Assembly (NCBI RefSeq): GCF_020539525.1
Contig: NZ_JACDXX010000006.1
Coordinates: 154,141 to 218,140, forward strand
Direction of reading: 5' to 3'
Source: Pseudogemmobacter faecipullorum
GTDB taxonomy: Bacteria > Pseudomonadota > Alphaproteobacteria > Rhodobacterales > Rhodobacteraceae
DNA length: 64,000 nucleotides
Below are positions 26,842 to 35,720 of the stretch, in pieces. The notes beneath the pieces are model-generated. The model was not told the DNA's origin. It made no database searches and saw only the letters and a list, made by a program, of their open reading frames with translations. Within the stretch, counting starts at the first letter, position 1; the number at the start of each line of letters is the position of its first letter. The position numbers and the translations under genes were made by a program.

Positions 26842-26856
26842 TTAACGTCAGCTTAA
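26842..26856. promoter_or_regulatory. CtrA-type binding site upstream of RTX/Hint gene
   Basis: TTAACGTCAGCTTAA is a perfect TTAA-N7-TTAA match to the CtrA consensus, 272 bases before the RTX/Hint start codon. It overlaps the palindrome ACGTC-N7-GACGT (26845-26861). Confidence 0.5.
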
Positions 26857-26892
26857 GACGTATAGGCCGTGGGGGCGGTCGTATGTTGGTGG

Positions 26893-26910
26893 GCGTCTCA
26901 ATTCAGACGC
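26893..26910. promoter_or_regulatory. Palindromic operator candidate
   Basis: GCGTCT-CAATTC-AGACGC, perfect 6-bp arms with a 6-base centre, 218 bases upstream of the RTX/Hint gene. The binding protein is unknown. Confidence 0.4.
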
Positions 26911-27127
26911 GATGGGCTACGAGTGTGCTGCTGTTCCGGTCGTCCGGTGTTTCGATTTTTCGAAGCGGCTTTTATGAGCCGGCATCCCCTCATCCCAGAC
27001 ACCTCCATCCGGCGGGTCGCACGGTTCCGTGCGCGGATCCGTTGCATTGATCGGCTCCGGCTCAGTCCGGGCGCAGAAATGGGATGGAGCTGCGGAGCAC
27101 CGCGGGTCATTTTGACGAGGGATTATA

Positions 27128-29608
27128 ATGCCGGTTTTCACGCTTTTCAGTTTCGAACAGGCAACCACAGATTATATCCGTGATGAGGCCCTGGGGAATG
27201 GACCGCAGGACGGCTACCTCTATGGTGATGCTTCGGCCGGGGGCGGCGCGCTGACGCTGAACGGCACCACCGCCTATGCCAAGATCTTCCCGGTGCTTGA
27301 GCTGCAGATGAACCAGGGCACGATGGGGCTGAACTTTACCCCGGCCGGGCTGCCCGCGAGCGGCAATCAGACCGTGGCCTCGCGCGATAATGCCGGGCTG
27401 AATGAGGGCAGCCTCAGGGTTGAGATCACCCCGGATGGCCGGGTGGTGATCACCCATGAGGGCGAGGGCAGCGAAACCGTTTTCTCGACCGGGGCGGGCT
27501 TCTTCGGCCCCGGCGATGAAATCAGCCTCAGCTATGCCTGGGACAGCGATGGCCCGGGCGGGCTGAGCATTGTCAACACCAGTTCCGGCCTGACCCATAG
27601 CGAGGCGGTCCCGGCCGGGCTGACCACGGAAATGGCCGGCTATGGCCAGCCCTGGGTGCTGGGCGCGGGTCAGAGCACCGCGACCGGCCCGGAAAATCCG
27701 GCGATCACCGATTACTTCCAGGGCACAATCAGCCATTTCTCGCTGTCTGATACGGTGGATCACCCCATCCCGGGCGGGCGTGACGGCATTGTCTATGGCA
27801 CGCCGGGTGATGATCTGATCGATCACAGCTATATCGACAGCGATGGCGACCGTATCGACAGCGATGATGCGCTGATCCCGGGCGACGCTCCGAATGACGA
27901 CCGGGTTTATGCCGGTGACGGCAATGATACGGTGCGCGCGGGCGAGGGCGATGATACCGTCTTTGGCGGTCACGGCGATGACCTGATCTATGGCGGCAAT
28001 GGCGATGATCTGCTGCATGGCGATCAGGGCAATGACACGATCTATGGTGGCATTGGCAATGACACCGTCTATGGCGGGGATGGCGATGATCTGATCGACA
28101 CTTCCGGCCCGGTCACCGCTTTGCCCGATATTGACTACCCGGGCTATTACCCTGCTGATGCCACTCCCGATGATGACCGCGATCTGGTCTATGGCGGCGC
28201 GGGCAATGATACGATCCGCACCGGCGATGATGCCGATACCATCTATGGCGGGGCCGGCGATGACCGGATCGACAGCGGCATTGACGCCGATCTGGTCTAT
28301 GGCGGTGACGGCAATGACACGCTGATCGGCGGCGAGGGCGCGGATACGCTCTATGGCGGCGATGGCAATGATCTGATCTATGGCGGGCTGGATGACAGCA
28401 TCGGCGAGGCGCTGGATATTCCCGATGACCGCGACCTGCGTCCCGACAATAACACCGATCTGATTTATGGCGGTGCGGGCAATGACACGATCTATGGCCG
28501 CGATGATAATGACACGATCTACGGCGGTGCCGGCAATGATCTGATCTTTGGCGGCATCGACAATGATCAGCTGTTTGGCGGCGGTGGCAATGATACGCTG
28601 AACGGCGATGACGGCGATGACATCCTGCATGGCGAGGGCGGCAATGATCTGCTGAACGGTGGCGCGGGCGATGACACGCTCTACGGCGGCAATGGCGCAG
28701 ATACGATCCATGGCGGCGCCGGCGCCAATGTCGCCTATGGCGGCGCGGGTGCCGATCTGATCAATGTCTCCGGTACGGGCGATACCGTCTTTGGCGGAGC
28801 CGACCGTGATACCATCATCATCGAGACCCAGGGCGCCGGGATTGGCAGCTATATCGACGGCAATGAGGAGGGCGATGATTACGACACGCTCGACCTCACC
28901 GGCGCTGGTCCGCTGCGCATTGATTACGATCCGGAAAATGCCGAGAATGGCCGCGTTCATTTCCTCGACAGCGATGGCAATGAGGTCGGCCATCTCGATT
29001 TCCGCAATATCGAGAATGTCATCCCCTGCTTCACCCCCGGCACGCTGATCGCGACGCCGCGCGGTGAGGTTCTGGTCGAGGAACTGCGTGCCGGTGACCG
29101 GGTGATCACCCGCGACAATGGCATTCAGGAAATCCGCTGGGTCGGGGAAAAGCCGCTGACCGGCCAGGAACTGGCACAGAACCGGCATCTGCAGCCGATC
29201 CTGATCAAAGCGCATAGCCTTGGCCATGGCCTGCCCGAGCGCGATATGCTGGTCTCGCCGAACCACCGGATTCTGGTCGCCAATGACCGCACCCAGCTTT
29301 ACTTCGATGAGCATGAGGTGCTGGTGGCGGCGAAACATCTGATCGGCGCGCCGGGCATTCAGCAGATCACCTCGGTCGGCACCAGCTATATCCACTTCAT
29401 GTGCGACCGCCATGAGGTTGTGCTGTCCGACGGGGCCTGGACCGAGAGCTTCCAGCCCGGCGATTACACGCTGAAAGGCATGGGCAATTCGCAGCGCAGC
29501 GAAATTTTCGAGCTGTTCCCCGAGCTGCAGACCGAGGCCGGGCTGCAGGGCTATCAGGCGGCGCGGCGCACGCTGAAAAAACACGAGGCGCGCCTGCTGT
29601 CGCGCTGA
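27128..29608 (+). CDS. RTX (calcium-binding repeat) protein with C-terminal Hint domain
   Basis: Protein of 826 residues in three parts. Residues 1 to about 215 form a glycine-rich beta domain resembling a LamG/concanavalin-like fold. Residues about 218-600 carry many RTX nonapeptides (GGxGNDxx, such as [16 protein letters not shown]) that bind calcium outside the cell. From Cys634 a Hint_2 (hedgehog/intein-like) domain runs [30 protein letters not shown] ... [10 protein letters not shown] ... [19 protein letters not shown]. No signal peptide: type I secretion is expected. The ATG follows GAGGGATTATA. Such RTX-Hint proteins are frequent in Rhodobacteraceae, and the role of Hint (self-processing or anchoring) is not established. 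No type I exporter is nearby. Confidence 0.88.
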   Translation: MPVFTLFSFEQATTDYIRDEALGNGPQDGYLYGDASAGGGALTLNGTTAYAKIFPVLELQMNQGTMGLNFTPAGLPASGNQTVASRDNAGLNEGSLRVEITPDGRVVITHEGEGSETVFSTGAGFFGPGDEISLSYAWDSDGPGGLSIVNTSSGLTHSEAVPAGLTTEMAGYGQPWVLGAGQSTATGPENPAITDYFQGTISHFSLSDTVDHPIPGGRDGIVYGTPGDDLIDHSYIDSDGDRIDSDDALIPGDAPNDDRVYAGDGNDTVRAGEGDDTVFGGHGDDLIYGGNGDDLLHGDQGNDTIYGGIGNDTVYGGDGDDLIDTSGPVTALPDIDYPGYYPADATPDDDRDLVYGGAGNDTIRTGDDADTIYGGAGDDRIDSGIDADLVYGGDGNDTLIGGEGADTLYGGDGNDLIYGGLDDSIGEALDIPDDRDLRPDNNTDLIYGGAGNDTIYGRDDNDTIYGGAGNDLIFGGIDNDQLFGGGGNDTLNGDDGDDILHGEGGNDLLNGGAGDDTLYGGNGADTIHGGAGANVAYGGAGADLINVSGTGDTVFGGADRDTIIIETQGAGIGSYIDGNEEGDDYDTLDLTGAGPLRIDYDPENAENGRVHFLDSDGNEVGHLDFRNIENVIPCFTPGTLIATPRGEVLVEELRAGDRVITRDNGIQEIRWVGEKPLTGQELAQNRHLQPILIKAHSLGHGLPERDMLVSPNHRILVANDRTQLYFDEHEVLVAAKHLIGAPGIQQITSVGTSYIHFMCDRHEVVLSDGAWTESFQPGDYTLKGMGNSQRSEIFELFPELQTEAGLQGYQAARRTLKKHEARLLSR

Positions 29609-29667
29609 TCTGCGCGGATTATACCAGTTATGCAGCGAACCCCCGGCACCAGGTCAGGGGCGAGAGG

Positions 29668-29696
29668 AAAGGGGCTCCGCAAGGGGCCCCTTTTTT
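29668..29696 (+). terminator. Intrinsic terminator of RTX/Hint gene
   Basis: Stem AAAGGGGC / GCCCCTTT with a 10-base loop and a T6 tract, 60 bases after the stop codon. Confidence 0.75.
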
Positions 29697-29727
29697 GTTT
29701 CATGGCACCGCCCCCGCGCGGGCACGG

Positions 29728-29758
29728 AAAAAAAAGCCGGGGAAAGCCCCCCGGCCTT
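29728..29758 (-). terminator. Intrinsic terminator of the DMGDH/ABC operon
   Basis: Stem GCCGGGG / CCCCGGC with a run of eight T on the minus strand, 20 bases beyond the dehydrogenase stop codon. Confidence 0.82.
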
Positions 29759-29778
29759 TGAGGCTGCTCTGCCGGTGA

Positions 29779-32199
29779 TCAGCCGCGCATCCTGCCGCCG
29801 TCATCCCAGATCGGGGCGAGATGGATGCGGGCCGGGCGGCGTTGGCCGAGGATCTCTACCTCGAGCGCGAGGCCGTCCTGCACCTTATCGGCGGGGATGA
29901 AACCCTGCGCCACCGAGAGGCCGGTCCAGTGCGAATAGCCGCCCGAGCTGCACCAGCCGATCACTTCACCCTCAAGCCAGACCGGCTCCCAGGCCACGAC
30001 ATCGGCCGCATCAGCCTCAATCACCATCGGCACCAGGCGGCGTTTCGGCCCCTCGGCACGTTCGGCGAGGCAGTGGCCCTTGCCGATCCAGTCGGCGGGC
30101 TTGTTCCAGTCGATGAAACGGTCAAGCCCGGTCTCACCCGGGGTGTAATCGGGCGAGAACTCGCGCCCCCAGGAGCCGAACCATTTATCAAGACGCAGGC
30201 TCATCATCGCCCGCATACCGAATGGGGTGATGCCGAGATCGGCCCCGGCCGCCATCAGCCGGTCCCAGAGCGGACGCACCGCCATCTGATCGCAGAAAAT
30301 CTCATAGCCAAGATCGGCGGTATAGCTGACGCGCTGCACGAGGCAATTGGCCATGCCGATGGTCAGGGCTTTGACATCCATGAATTTAAAGGCTTCGGCG
30401 CTGACATCGGCGCGGGTCACCCGCGCCAGCAGCGCGCGCGCTTTTGGCCCGGCAATGGTAAAGCCCGAGCGGTTGTCCGAGATATTCTCAACCCTCACCC
30501 CCTCGGCAGCATGGGCCTCAAACCAGCGCATATGCCAGGCCTGGGCGCCATAGCTGGCGGTCAGCTGGAAGCGGGCTTCCGTCAGACAGGAGACGGTGAA
30601 ATCGCCGATGATCTTCCCCGAAGGCGCCAGCATCGGCGTCAGCGAAATCCGCCCTGGTTTCGGGATCCGCCCCGCCATGATCCGGTCGAGCCAGGCCCGG
30701 GCGCCGTCGCCCGTGACCAGATATTTACCGAAATTCTGCAGCTCATTGATGCCGACGCCGCTGCGCAGGCCTTTCACCTCACGCGCTGTCGCCTCCCAGG
30801 CGTTGGATCGGCGGAAGGTCGGGGTCTCAACCCGCGCCTCGCCGGGAAGGGCGAAATAATTCACCACCTCCAGCCCGTATTGCTGGCCCCAGACCGCGCC
30901 CATTTTGTCGAAAACATCATACATCGGCGTGGTGCGGCAGGGGCGGGCGGCCGGGCGCTCTTCATTGGGGTAAGAGACGTTGAACCGCATCTGATAGTTT
31001 TCAATGACTTTCGGCACGGTATAGCCGGGCGAGATCCAGGGGCCGAAACGCGCCACGTCAAAGCCGCGCGGATCACGCTCCACCTCGCCCAGGATCATCC
31101 ATTGCGCCAGCGCCAGCCCCATGCCGCCGCCCTGGCTGAACCCGGCCATTACCCCGCAGGCCGACCAGTAATTCTTCAGCCCCGGCACCGGGCCGATCAG
31201 CGGATTGCCATCGGGGGCAAAGGTGAAGGGGCCATGGATCACCCGTTTGACGCCCGAACGCTCCAGCACCGGGAAGCGTTTCCAGGCGAAGGCGACGCTG
31301 TCGGCAATCTTGTCGTAATTCTCGTTCAGCAGCTCATGGCCGAAGGTCCAGGGCGTGCCGTCCAGCGCCCAGGGCTCGCAGGGTTTTTCATAAAAACCGA
31401 TGCAGAGCCCCCGGCCTTCCTGGCGCAGATAGCTTTCGCCGCCCGGATCCATCACATGCGGGAATTCGCGGCCCTGTTTCAGAAGCTCCATGATCTCGGG
31501 AATGTCTTCAGTGACCAGATACTGATGCGCCATCGGCAGCAGCGGCAGATAGACCCCGGCCATGGCGCCGACCTCGCGCGCCCAGAGGCCAGCGGCATTG
31601 ACCAGATGCTCGCAGGTGACAGTGCCTTTCTCGGTCACCACCTCCCAGCCCTCGCGCGTGGGGCGGGTCTCCAGCACCCGGTTGTGCAGCACGATCTCGG
31701 CCCCGGCCATCCGCGCTGCCTTTGCATAGGCATGGGTGGTCCCCGAAGGGTCGAGATGGCCATCAAGCGGATCGTAAAGTCCGCCAAGAATGCCGTCGAG
31801 ATTTACCATGCCATCGGTGCGCTCGGCGATTTCGGCGGGCGAGAGGATCTCGGTATCAAGGCCCATATAGCGATGTTTGGCCCGCTCGGCCTTCAGCTGC
31901 TCGAACCGGGCCGGGTTATCGGCGAGGGTGATGCCGCCGACATGATGCAGCCCGCAGCTCAGTCCGGTGATCGCCTCCAGCTCTTTATAGAGCCGGATCG
32001 TATAGCCCTGCAGCGCCGCCATATTGGTGTCGCCGTTCATGGTGTGAAAGCCGCCTGCTGCATGCCAGGTCGAGCCCGAGGTCAGCTCGGAGCGCTCGAT
32101 CAGCATCACATCGGACCAGCCGAGTTTGGTGAGGTGATACAGCACCGAGCAGCCGACAACGCCGCCACCGATGACCACTACGCGGGTATGGGATTTCAT
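29779..32199 (-). CDS. Dimethylglycine dehydrogenase-like flavoprotein (DMGDH/sarcosine dehydrogenase family)
   Basis: FAD- and folate-dependent demethylase of 806 residues. N-terminal dinucleotide motif VVVIGGGVVGCSVLYHL; the histidine in LTSGSTWHAAGG corresponds to the covalent FAD attachment site of DMGDH/SARDH. DAO domain to about residue 380, then the FAO_M linker and a C-terminal aminomethyltransferase (GCV_T) domain that passes the methyl group as methylene-tetrahydrofolate (TRADVSAEAFKFMDVKAL ... SYTADLGYEIFCDQM ... GMRAMMSLRLDKWFGSWGREF). Start ATG at 32199 follows GGAGTG. It lies 117 bases behind livM on the same strand, so uptake and demethylation of dimethylglycine, sarcosine or a related methylamine is inferred. 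Confidence 0.82.
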   Translation of the reverse strand: MKSHTRVVVIGGGVVGCSVLYHLTKLGWSDVMLIERSELTSGSTWHAAGGFHTMNGDTNMAALQGYTIRLYKELEAITGLSCGLHHVGGITLADNPARFEQLKAERAKHRYMGLDTEILSPAEIAERTDGMVNLDGILGGLYDPLDGHLDPSGTTHAYAKAARMAGAEIVLHNRVLETRPTREGWEVVTEKGTVTCEHLVNAAGLWAREVGAMAGVYLPLLPMAHQYLVTEDIPEIMELLKQGREFPHVMDPGGESYLRQEGRGLCIGFYEKPCEPWALDGTPWTFGHELLNENYDKIADSVAFAWKRFPVLERSGVKRVIHGPFTFAPDGNPLIGPVPGLKNYWSACGVMAGFSQGGGMGLALAQWMILGEVERDPRGFDVARFGPWISPGYTVPKVIENYQMRFNVSYPNEERPAARPCRTTPMYDVFDKMGAVWGQQYGLEVVNYFALPGEARVETPTFRRSNAWEATAREVKGLRSGVGINELQNFGKYLVTGDGARAWLDRIMAGRIPKPGRISLTPMLAPSGKIIGDFTVSCLTEARFQLTASYGAQAWHMRWFEAHAAEGVRVENISDNRSGFTIAGPKARALLARVTRADVSAEAFKFMDVKALTIGMANCLVQRVSYTADLGYEIFCDQMAVRPLWDRLMAAGADLGITPFGMRAMMSLRLDKWFGSWGREFSPDYTPGETGLDRFIDWNKPADWIGKGHCLAERAEGPKRRLVPMVIEADAADVVAWEPVWLEGEVIGWCSSGGYSHWTGLSVAQGFIPADKVQDGLALEVEILGQRRPARIHLAPIWDDGGRMRG

Positions 32200-32316
32200 C
32201 CGTTCACTCCGGCAGATCTGAGGGGTTGGTGTCTCAGAGTGAGCCGGAACGCCTGGCAAAGGCAGGCCCGTTCGCGACCGGTGAGGGTCGCAAACGGGGA
32301 GAGAGCGGCCCCGGGG

Positions 32317-33624
32317 TTATTTTTCCGGGATCAGGCCGCGCGGGGCAAAGCGCAGCACGAGCAAGAGAATGACCCCCAGCGACAAAAGCCGCATATGCGC
32401 CGCCGATTCCGCCAGCTGGGTTTTCAGCGCGCCATTGGGCAGACCGGCGGTGATCCAGCCCATCAGCTGCGGCCCGAGGAATTCGACCGCCAGATAGAGC
32501 CAGCCGATCAGCACGCCGCCAAGGATCGCGCCCCAGTTATTGCCCGAGCCGCCGACGATCACCATCACCCAGATCAGGAAGGTAAAGCGCAAAGGCGTAT
32601 AGGAGGGTGGCGTCAGCTGGCCCTCAAGCGAGGTCATCATCGCGCCTGCAAGCCCCACCACCGCCGAGCCGATGATGAAGATCTGCAGATGGCGGAATTT
32701 GACATTCTTGCCCATGGCGGCGGCGGCGATCTCATTATCGCGGATCGCCCGGGTCATCCGGCCCCAGGGGCTGTTGAGCGCGCGTTCGCAAAACCAGATC
32801 AGCACCAGCAGCACGGCGCAGAACAGGGCGGCATAGATCAGCTTGACCATGATCGCCGAGGTCGAAACCGGGTCGAGACCGGCCGCGCTGACGCGGGCGA
32901 TAAAGCCCGGATCGGCCTGGAGCGCCACCTCATAGGGCACCGGCCAGGGCCGGGGCAGGTCGATCAGGTTTTTCACCCCGCGCGCCAGCCAGTCCTCATT
33001 GCGCAAAACCGCGATGATGATCTCGCCAATGCCGAGCGTGGCAATGGCGAGATAATCCTCGCGCAGGCCAAGCGCGACCTTGCCGATCACCCAGGCCCCG
33101 GCCGCGGCAAACAAAGCCCCGACCGGCCAGGCCCAGAGCGAATTCAGCCCCAGCCCGCCAATATGGCCGGCCTGGGCCGAATTATTGGCCTCGACCGCGG
33201 CGACCGCAGGGTCGAGCAGGGCGCGGTAGATAAAGAAGCAGATCAGCAGGAACAAAATAGAGCCAAGGCTGCGCGGCGCGCCCTGCGGCAGTTTGCGGCT
33301 CATCCGGATCGTCAGGGCAATGGCAAGAATGCCAAAGGCGAGGGCGGACCAGATCGCGGGCGTGCCCGCCTCCCAGGCGCCCGGCACCGGCTTGCCCGAG
33401 ACCAGCACCACCGCCAGGCCGCCAAGTGCCACCGAGCCGACGATCCCGGCCGAGAACAGTCCGGCCCAGCCCCATTGAATATTCACCCCGATCGCCATGA
33501 TCGCCGAGAGCAGCGCGAGATTGAGGATATTGAGCGACAGGTTCCAGCTCTGGAACATCCCGGTCAGGATGAACAGAAGTCCGACACCGGCGAAAAGCGA
33601 AAGGTTGCGGGTGGTGGCCGACAT
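32317..33624 (-). CDS. livM: Branched-chain-type ABC transporter permease LivM
   Basis: Inner-membrane permease of 435 residues of the HAAT family with about 10 transmembrane segments and the LivM/H signature region GLREDYLAIATLGIGEII plus the EAA-type cytoplasmic loop (MTRAIRDNEIAAAAMGKNVKFRHLQIFIIGSAVVGLAGA). It starts one base past the livH stop. It is 100 residues longer than minimal LivM because of an extra hydrophilic/TM segment near residues 80-150. It precedes the DMGDH-like gene. Substrate not certain; context suggests an N-methylated compound. Confidence 0.88.
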   Translation of the reverse strand: MSATTRNLSLFAGVGLLFILTGMFQSWNLSLNILNLALLSAIMAIGVNIQWGWAGLFSAGIVGSVALGGLAVVLVSGKPVPGAWEAGTPAIWSALAFGILAIALTIRMSRKLPQGAPRSLGSILFLLICFFIYRALLDPAVAAVEANNSAQAGHIGGLGLNSLWAWPVGALFAAAGAWVIGKVALGLREDYLAIATLGIGEIIIAVLRNEDWLARGVKNLIDLPRPWPVPYEVALQADPGFIARVSAAGLDPVSTSAIMVKLIYAALFCAVLLVLIWFCERALNSPWGRMTRAIRDNEIAAAAMGKNVKFRHLQIFIIGSAVVGLAGAMMTSLEGQLTPPSYTPLRFTFLIWVMVIVGGSGNNWGAILGGVLIGWLYLAVEFLGPQLMGWITAGLPNGALKTQLAESAAHMRLLSLGVILLLVLRFAPRGLIPEK

Positions 33625-33625
33625 A

Positions 33626-34630
33626 TCACTTGCCCCCCATAATGCCATTGGGCCTGACCAGAAGAACAATGATCAGGATCACAAAACTGACCGCGACCTT
33701 GTAATCGGTCGACAAAGCCTGCCAGAGCCCATCGCCCAGCCAGTCACCCGGCATCAGATAGCCGAGGATCTTGCGCCAGGCATTGGTGACCAGAATTTCC
33801 GAGAAAGCGATGACAAAGCCGCCGAGGATCGCGCCGACCGGCGAGCCGAGCCCGCCGACAATCGCCGAGGCAAAGATCGGCAGCAGCATGCCGAAATAGA
33901 CGAAAACCCGGTAGTTTTTATCAAGGCCGTAAAGCGTGCCGGCAATGGTGGCCAGCGCGGCGGCAATGATCCAGGTCAGCATCACCACCCGGTCGGGGTT
34001 GATGCCCGAAAGCAAAGCCAGATCCTCATTATCCGAGAAGGCGCGCATCGATTTGCCGGTGCGGGTGCGGCCGAGGAACCAGAACAGAGCGATCACACAG
34101 ATCACCGCCACCAGAACCGAAATCGCCTGGGTGGCGCGGATCGCCAGCGGCTCGGCCAGCCCGGTAAGGGCTTTGAAATCATTCGGCGCCAGCAGGAAAC
34201 GCCCGCCATCGTCGAATTTGACCTCGCGGGTGCCGAGGATCATCCGCACCAGGCCGTTCATCACGAACATCACGCCGACCGAGGCGATCATCAGGATGAT
34301 TGGTTTGGCCTTCTGGCGGCGGTAAAAGCGATAGACCAGCCGGTCGGTGCCGAGGGCCATCAGCGCGGTGGCGGCAATGCCGAGGGGCAGGGCCAGCAGG
34401 GCCGTGGGCAAGGGCCCGGCGCTGATCCCCCAGGATTGCAGCGCCCAGGTGAAGAGAATGGTCATCACCGTGCCAAAGGCCATGGTATCGCCATGGGCAA
34501 AGTTCGAAAAGCGCAGCACCGAATAGATCAGCGTCACGCCAAGCGCGCCAAGCGCCAGCTGGCTGCCATAGGTCAGCCCGGGCACCAGCACGAAATTGGT
34601 AAAAGCCACGAGGGCATTGAGCAGATCCAT
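33626..34630 (-). CDS. livH: Branched-chain-type ABC transporter permease LivH
   Basis: Inner-membrane permease of 334 residues. Typical opening PGLTYGSQLALGALGVTLIYSVLRFSNFAHGDTMAFG and the loop TGKSMRAFSDNEDLALLSGINPDRVVMLTWIIAAALATIAGTLYG. The ATG at 34630 overlaps the stop of the small exported protein gene (TGATG), so translation is coupled. It pairs with LivM as the translocation pore. Confidence 0.9.
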   Translation of the reverse strand: MDLLNALVAFTNFVLVPGLTYGSQLALGALGVTLIYSVLRFSNFAHGDTMAFGTVMTILFTWALQSWGISAGPLPTALLALPLGIAATALMALGTDRLVYRFYRRQKAKPIILMIASVGVMFVMNGLVRMILGTREVKFDDGGRFLLAPNDFKALTGLAEPLAIRATQAISVLVAVICVIALFWFLGRTRTGKSMRAFSDNEDLALLSGINPDRVVMLTWIIAAALATIAGTLYGLDKNYRVFVYFGMLLPIFASAIVGGLGSPVGAILGGFVIAFSEILVTNAWRKILGYLMPGDWLGDGLWQALSTDYKVAVSFVILIIVLLVRPNGIMGGK

Positions 34631-35004
34631 CACAGCACCTCACACTGGCCGATGACCTTCAGCGCGGTCTGGCCGCCCTCAAGGATCAGATAGGTGAAGG
34701 CCTGATCGGCCTCGCGGAAGGCGAGGATCTCGGTCTGACCCTGATCGGTGCCGGCGCTCCAGCGCCAGATCGGCGCCGGTCTGGTCTGCGCCATGCTCAG
34801 CGCCGCGCCGTCGCGCTCGAGCGTGGCCTCAGCCGCGCCCATGCCGCTAAGGGTCAGTTTCAGCGCATCCTCTCCGGCGGGCTGGCAATCCGTGCCGCCC
34901 TCGCAGATTTCAGCGGCGCGGCAGTCAAGCCCGGCCGCGCCCGCGCTCTGCGCAAGGCCCAGGAGCAGAACCGCCGGTGCGAGACAGTGACAGAAACCGG
35001 CCAT
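34630..35004 (-). CDS. Small exported cysteine-containing protein inside the ABC operon
   Basis: Protein of 124 residues with a signal peptide (MAGFCHCLAPAVLLLGLAQSAGAA) and a mature part containing DCRAAEICEGGTDCQPAGEDALKLTLSG and a final GQCEVL, so four cysteines that could form disulfides in the periplasm. No family recognised. It sits between livF and livH and overlaps the livH start, hence it is part of the operon. It could be an accessory to the binding protein, but that is only position-based. Confidence 0.65.
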   Translation of the reverse strand: MAGFCHCLAPAVLLLGLAQSAGAAGLDCRAAEICEGGTDCQPAGEDALKLTLSGMGAAEATLERDGAALSMAQTRPAPIWRWSAGTDQGQTEILAFREADQAFTYLILEGGQTALKVIGQCEVL

Positions 35005-35006
35005 GG

Positions 35007-35720
35007 TTAACCCCCGAGGAAAGACTTGCGGACCTCGGGGTCGGCGAGAAGCGCGGCCCCGGTGTCGGTATAGCGGTTGCTGCCCTGAACCAGCACGAAA
35101 CCTTTGTCAGCGATTTCAAGTGCCTGGCGGGCATTTTGCTCGACCATCAGGATCGAGATCCCCGAGCGGGCAATTTCGATAATGCGGTCAAAAAGCTCAT
35201 CCATGACGATGGGCGAAACCCCGGCTGTCGGCTCATCGAGCATCAGCACCTTTGGCCGGGTCATCAGCGCCCGGCCCACCGCCACCTGCTGGCGCTGGCC
35301 ACCCGAAAGCTCGCCCGCAGGCTGATTGCGCTTTTGCTTCAGGATCGGGAACAGATCATAGATCTGGGCCATGGTGTCGCGGATTGCCGCATCCTGGCGG
35401 ATGAAGGCGCCCATTTCGAGATTTTCTTCGACCGTCATGCTGGTGAAAATATTATGGGTCTGCGGCACGAAGCCCATGCCTTTGCGGACCCGGGCCTGGG
35501 GGCTCAGCCTGGTGATATCCTCGCCATCGAGCCGCACCGTGCCCTGGCGCAGAGGCAGCATGCCAAACACCGCCTTCATCGCGGTGGATTTGCCGGCACC
35601 ATTCGGGCCGACGATCACGGCAATCTCGCCTTTTTCGACCGAGAGCGTGCAGGAATGGAGGATATCGACCGGGCCATAGCCGCCGGTCATCGCCTCACCG
35701 ATCAGAAACGGAGCGCTCAT
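35007..35720 (-). CDS. livF: Branched-chain-type ABC transporter ATP-binding protein LivF
   Basis: ATPase subunit of 237 residues. Walker A VGPNGAGKST, Q-loop FVPQTHNIF, signature LSGGQRQQVAVGRAL, Walker B VLMLDEPTAGVSP and the H-region ILMVEQNARQAL, the normal LivF ending. It starts inside the end of livG (about 4-base overlap) and is followed two bases later by the small exported protein gene. Confidence 0.92.
   Translation of the reverse strand: MSAPFLIGEAMTGGYGPVDILHSCTLSVEKGEIAVIVGPNGAGKSTAMKAVFGMLPLRQGTVRLDGEDITRLSPQARVRKGMGFVPQTHNIFTSMTVEENLEMGAFIRQDAAIRDTMAQIYDLFPILKQKRNQPAGELSGGQRQQVAVGRALMTRPKVLMLDEPTAGVSPIVMDELFDRIIEIARSGISILMVEQNARQALEIADKGFVLVQGSNRYTDTGAALLADPEVRKSFLGG

Larger units (their letters stand above)
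26368..27127. other. Long AT-richer control region upstream of the RTX/Hint gene
   Basis: About 760 bases without a supportable gene; short frames have no conserved features. Base composition shifts to AT-rich around 26640-26800 (for example TTGATTGTATAATTATTCG), unlike the rest of the window. It contains a perfect TTAA-N7-TTAA site and two palindromes listed separately. It probably holds the regulatory region of the RTX/Hint gene. Confidence 0.55.

Noticed and set aside
27890..28780. Repeated DNA units suggestive of a CRISPR or satellite array
   Set aside because: The repeats are in-frame 27-bp RTX nonapeptide-type codons of a coding gene, with no spacers of constant size and no cas genes.
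27107..29584. Long minus-strand open frame (825 codons) antisense to the RTX/Hint gene
   Set aside because: The translation is a monotonous Ile/Ala/Asp repeat mirroring the GGxGxD codons of the real gene. No start site or domain supports it.
32200..32316. Possible attenuator hairpin (GCGACC / GGTCGC) between livM and the DMGDH gene
   Set aside because: The stem is short and lacks a T tract. Not enough to call a regulatory element.
29821..33642. Very long open frame (about 1270 codons) on the plus strand across the DMGDH and livM genes
   Set aside because: It is antisense to two clear genes and crosses their intergenic gap. Its translation is Arg/His/Gly-rich low-complexity without domains, an effect of high GC.
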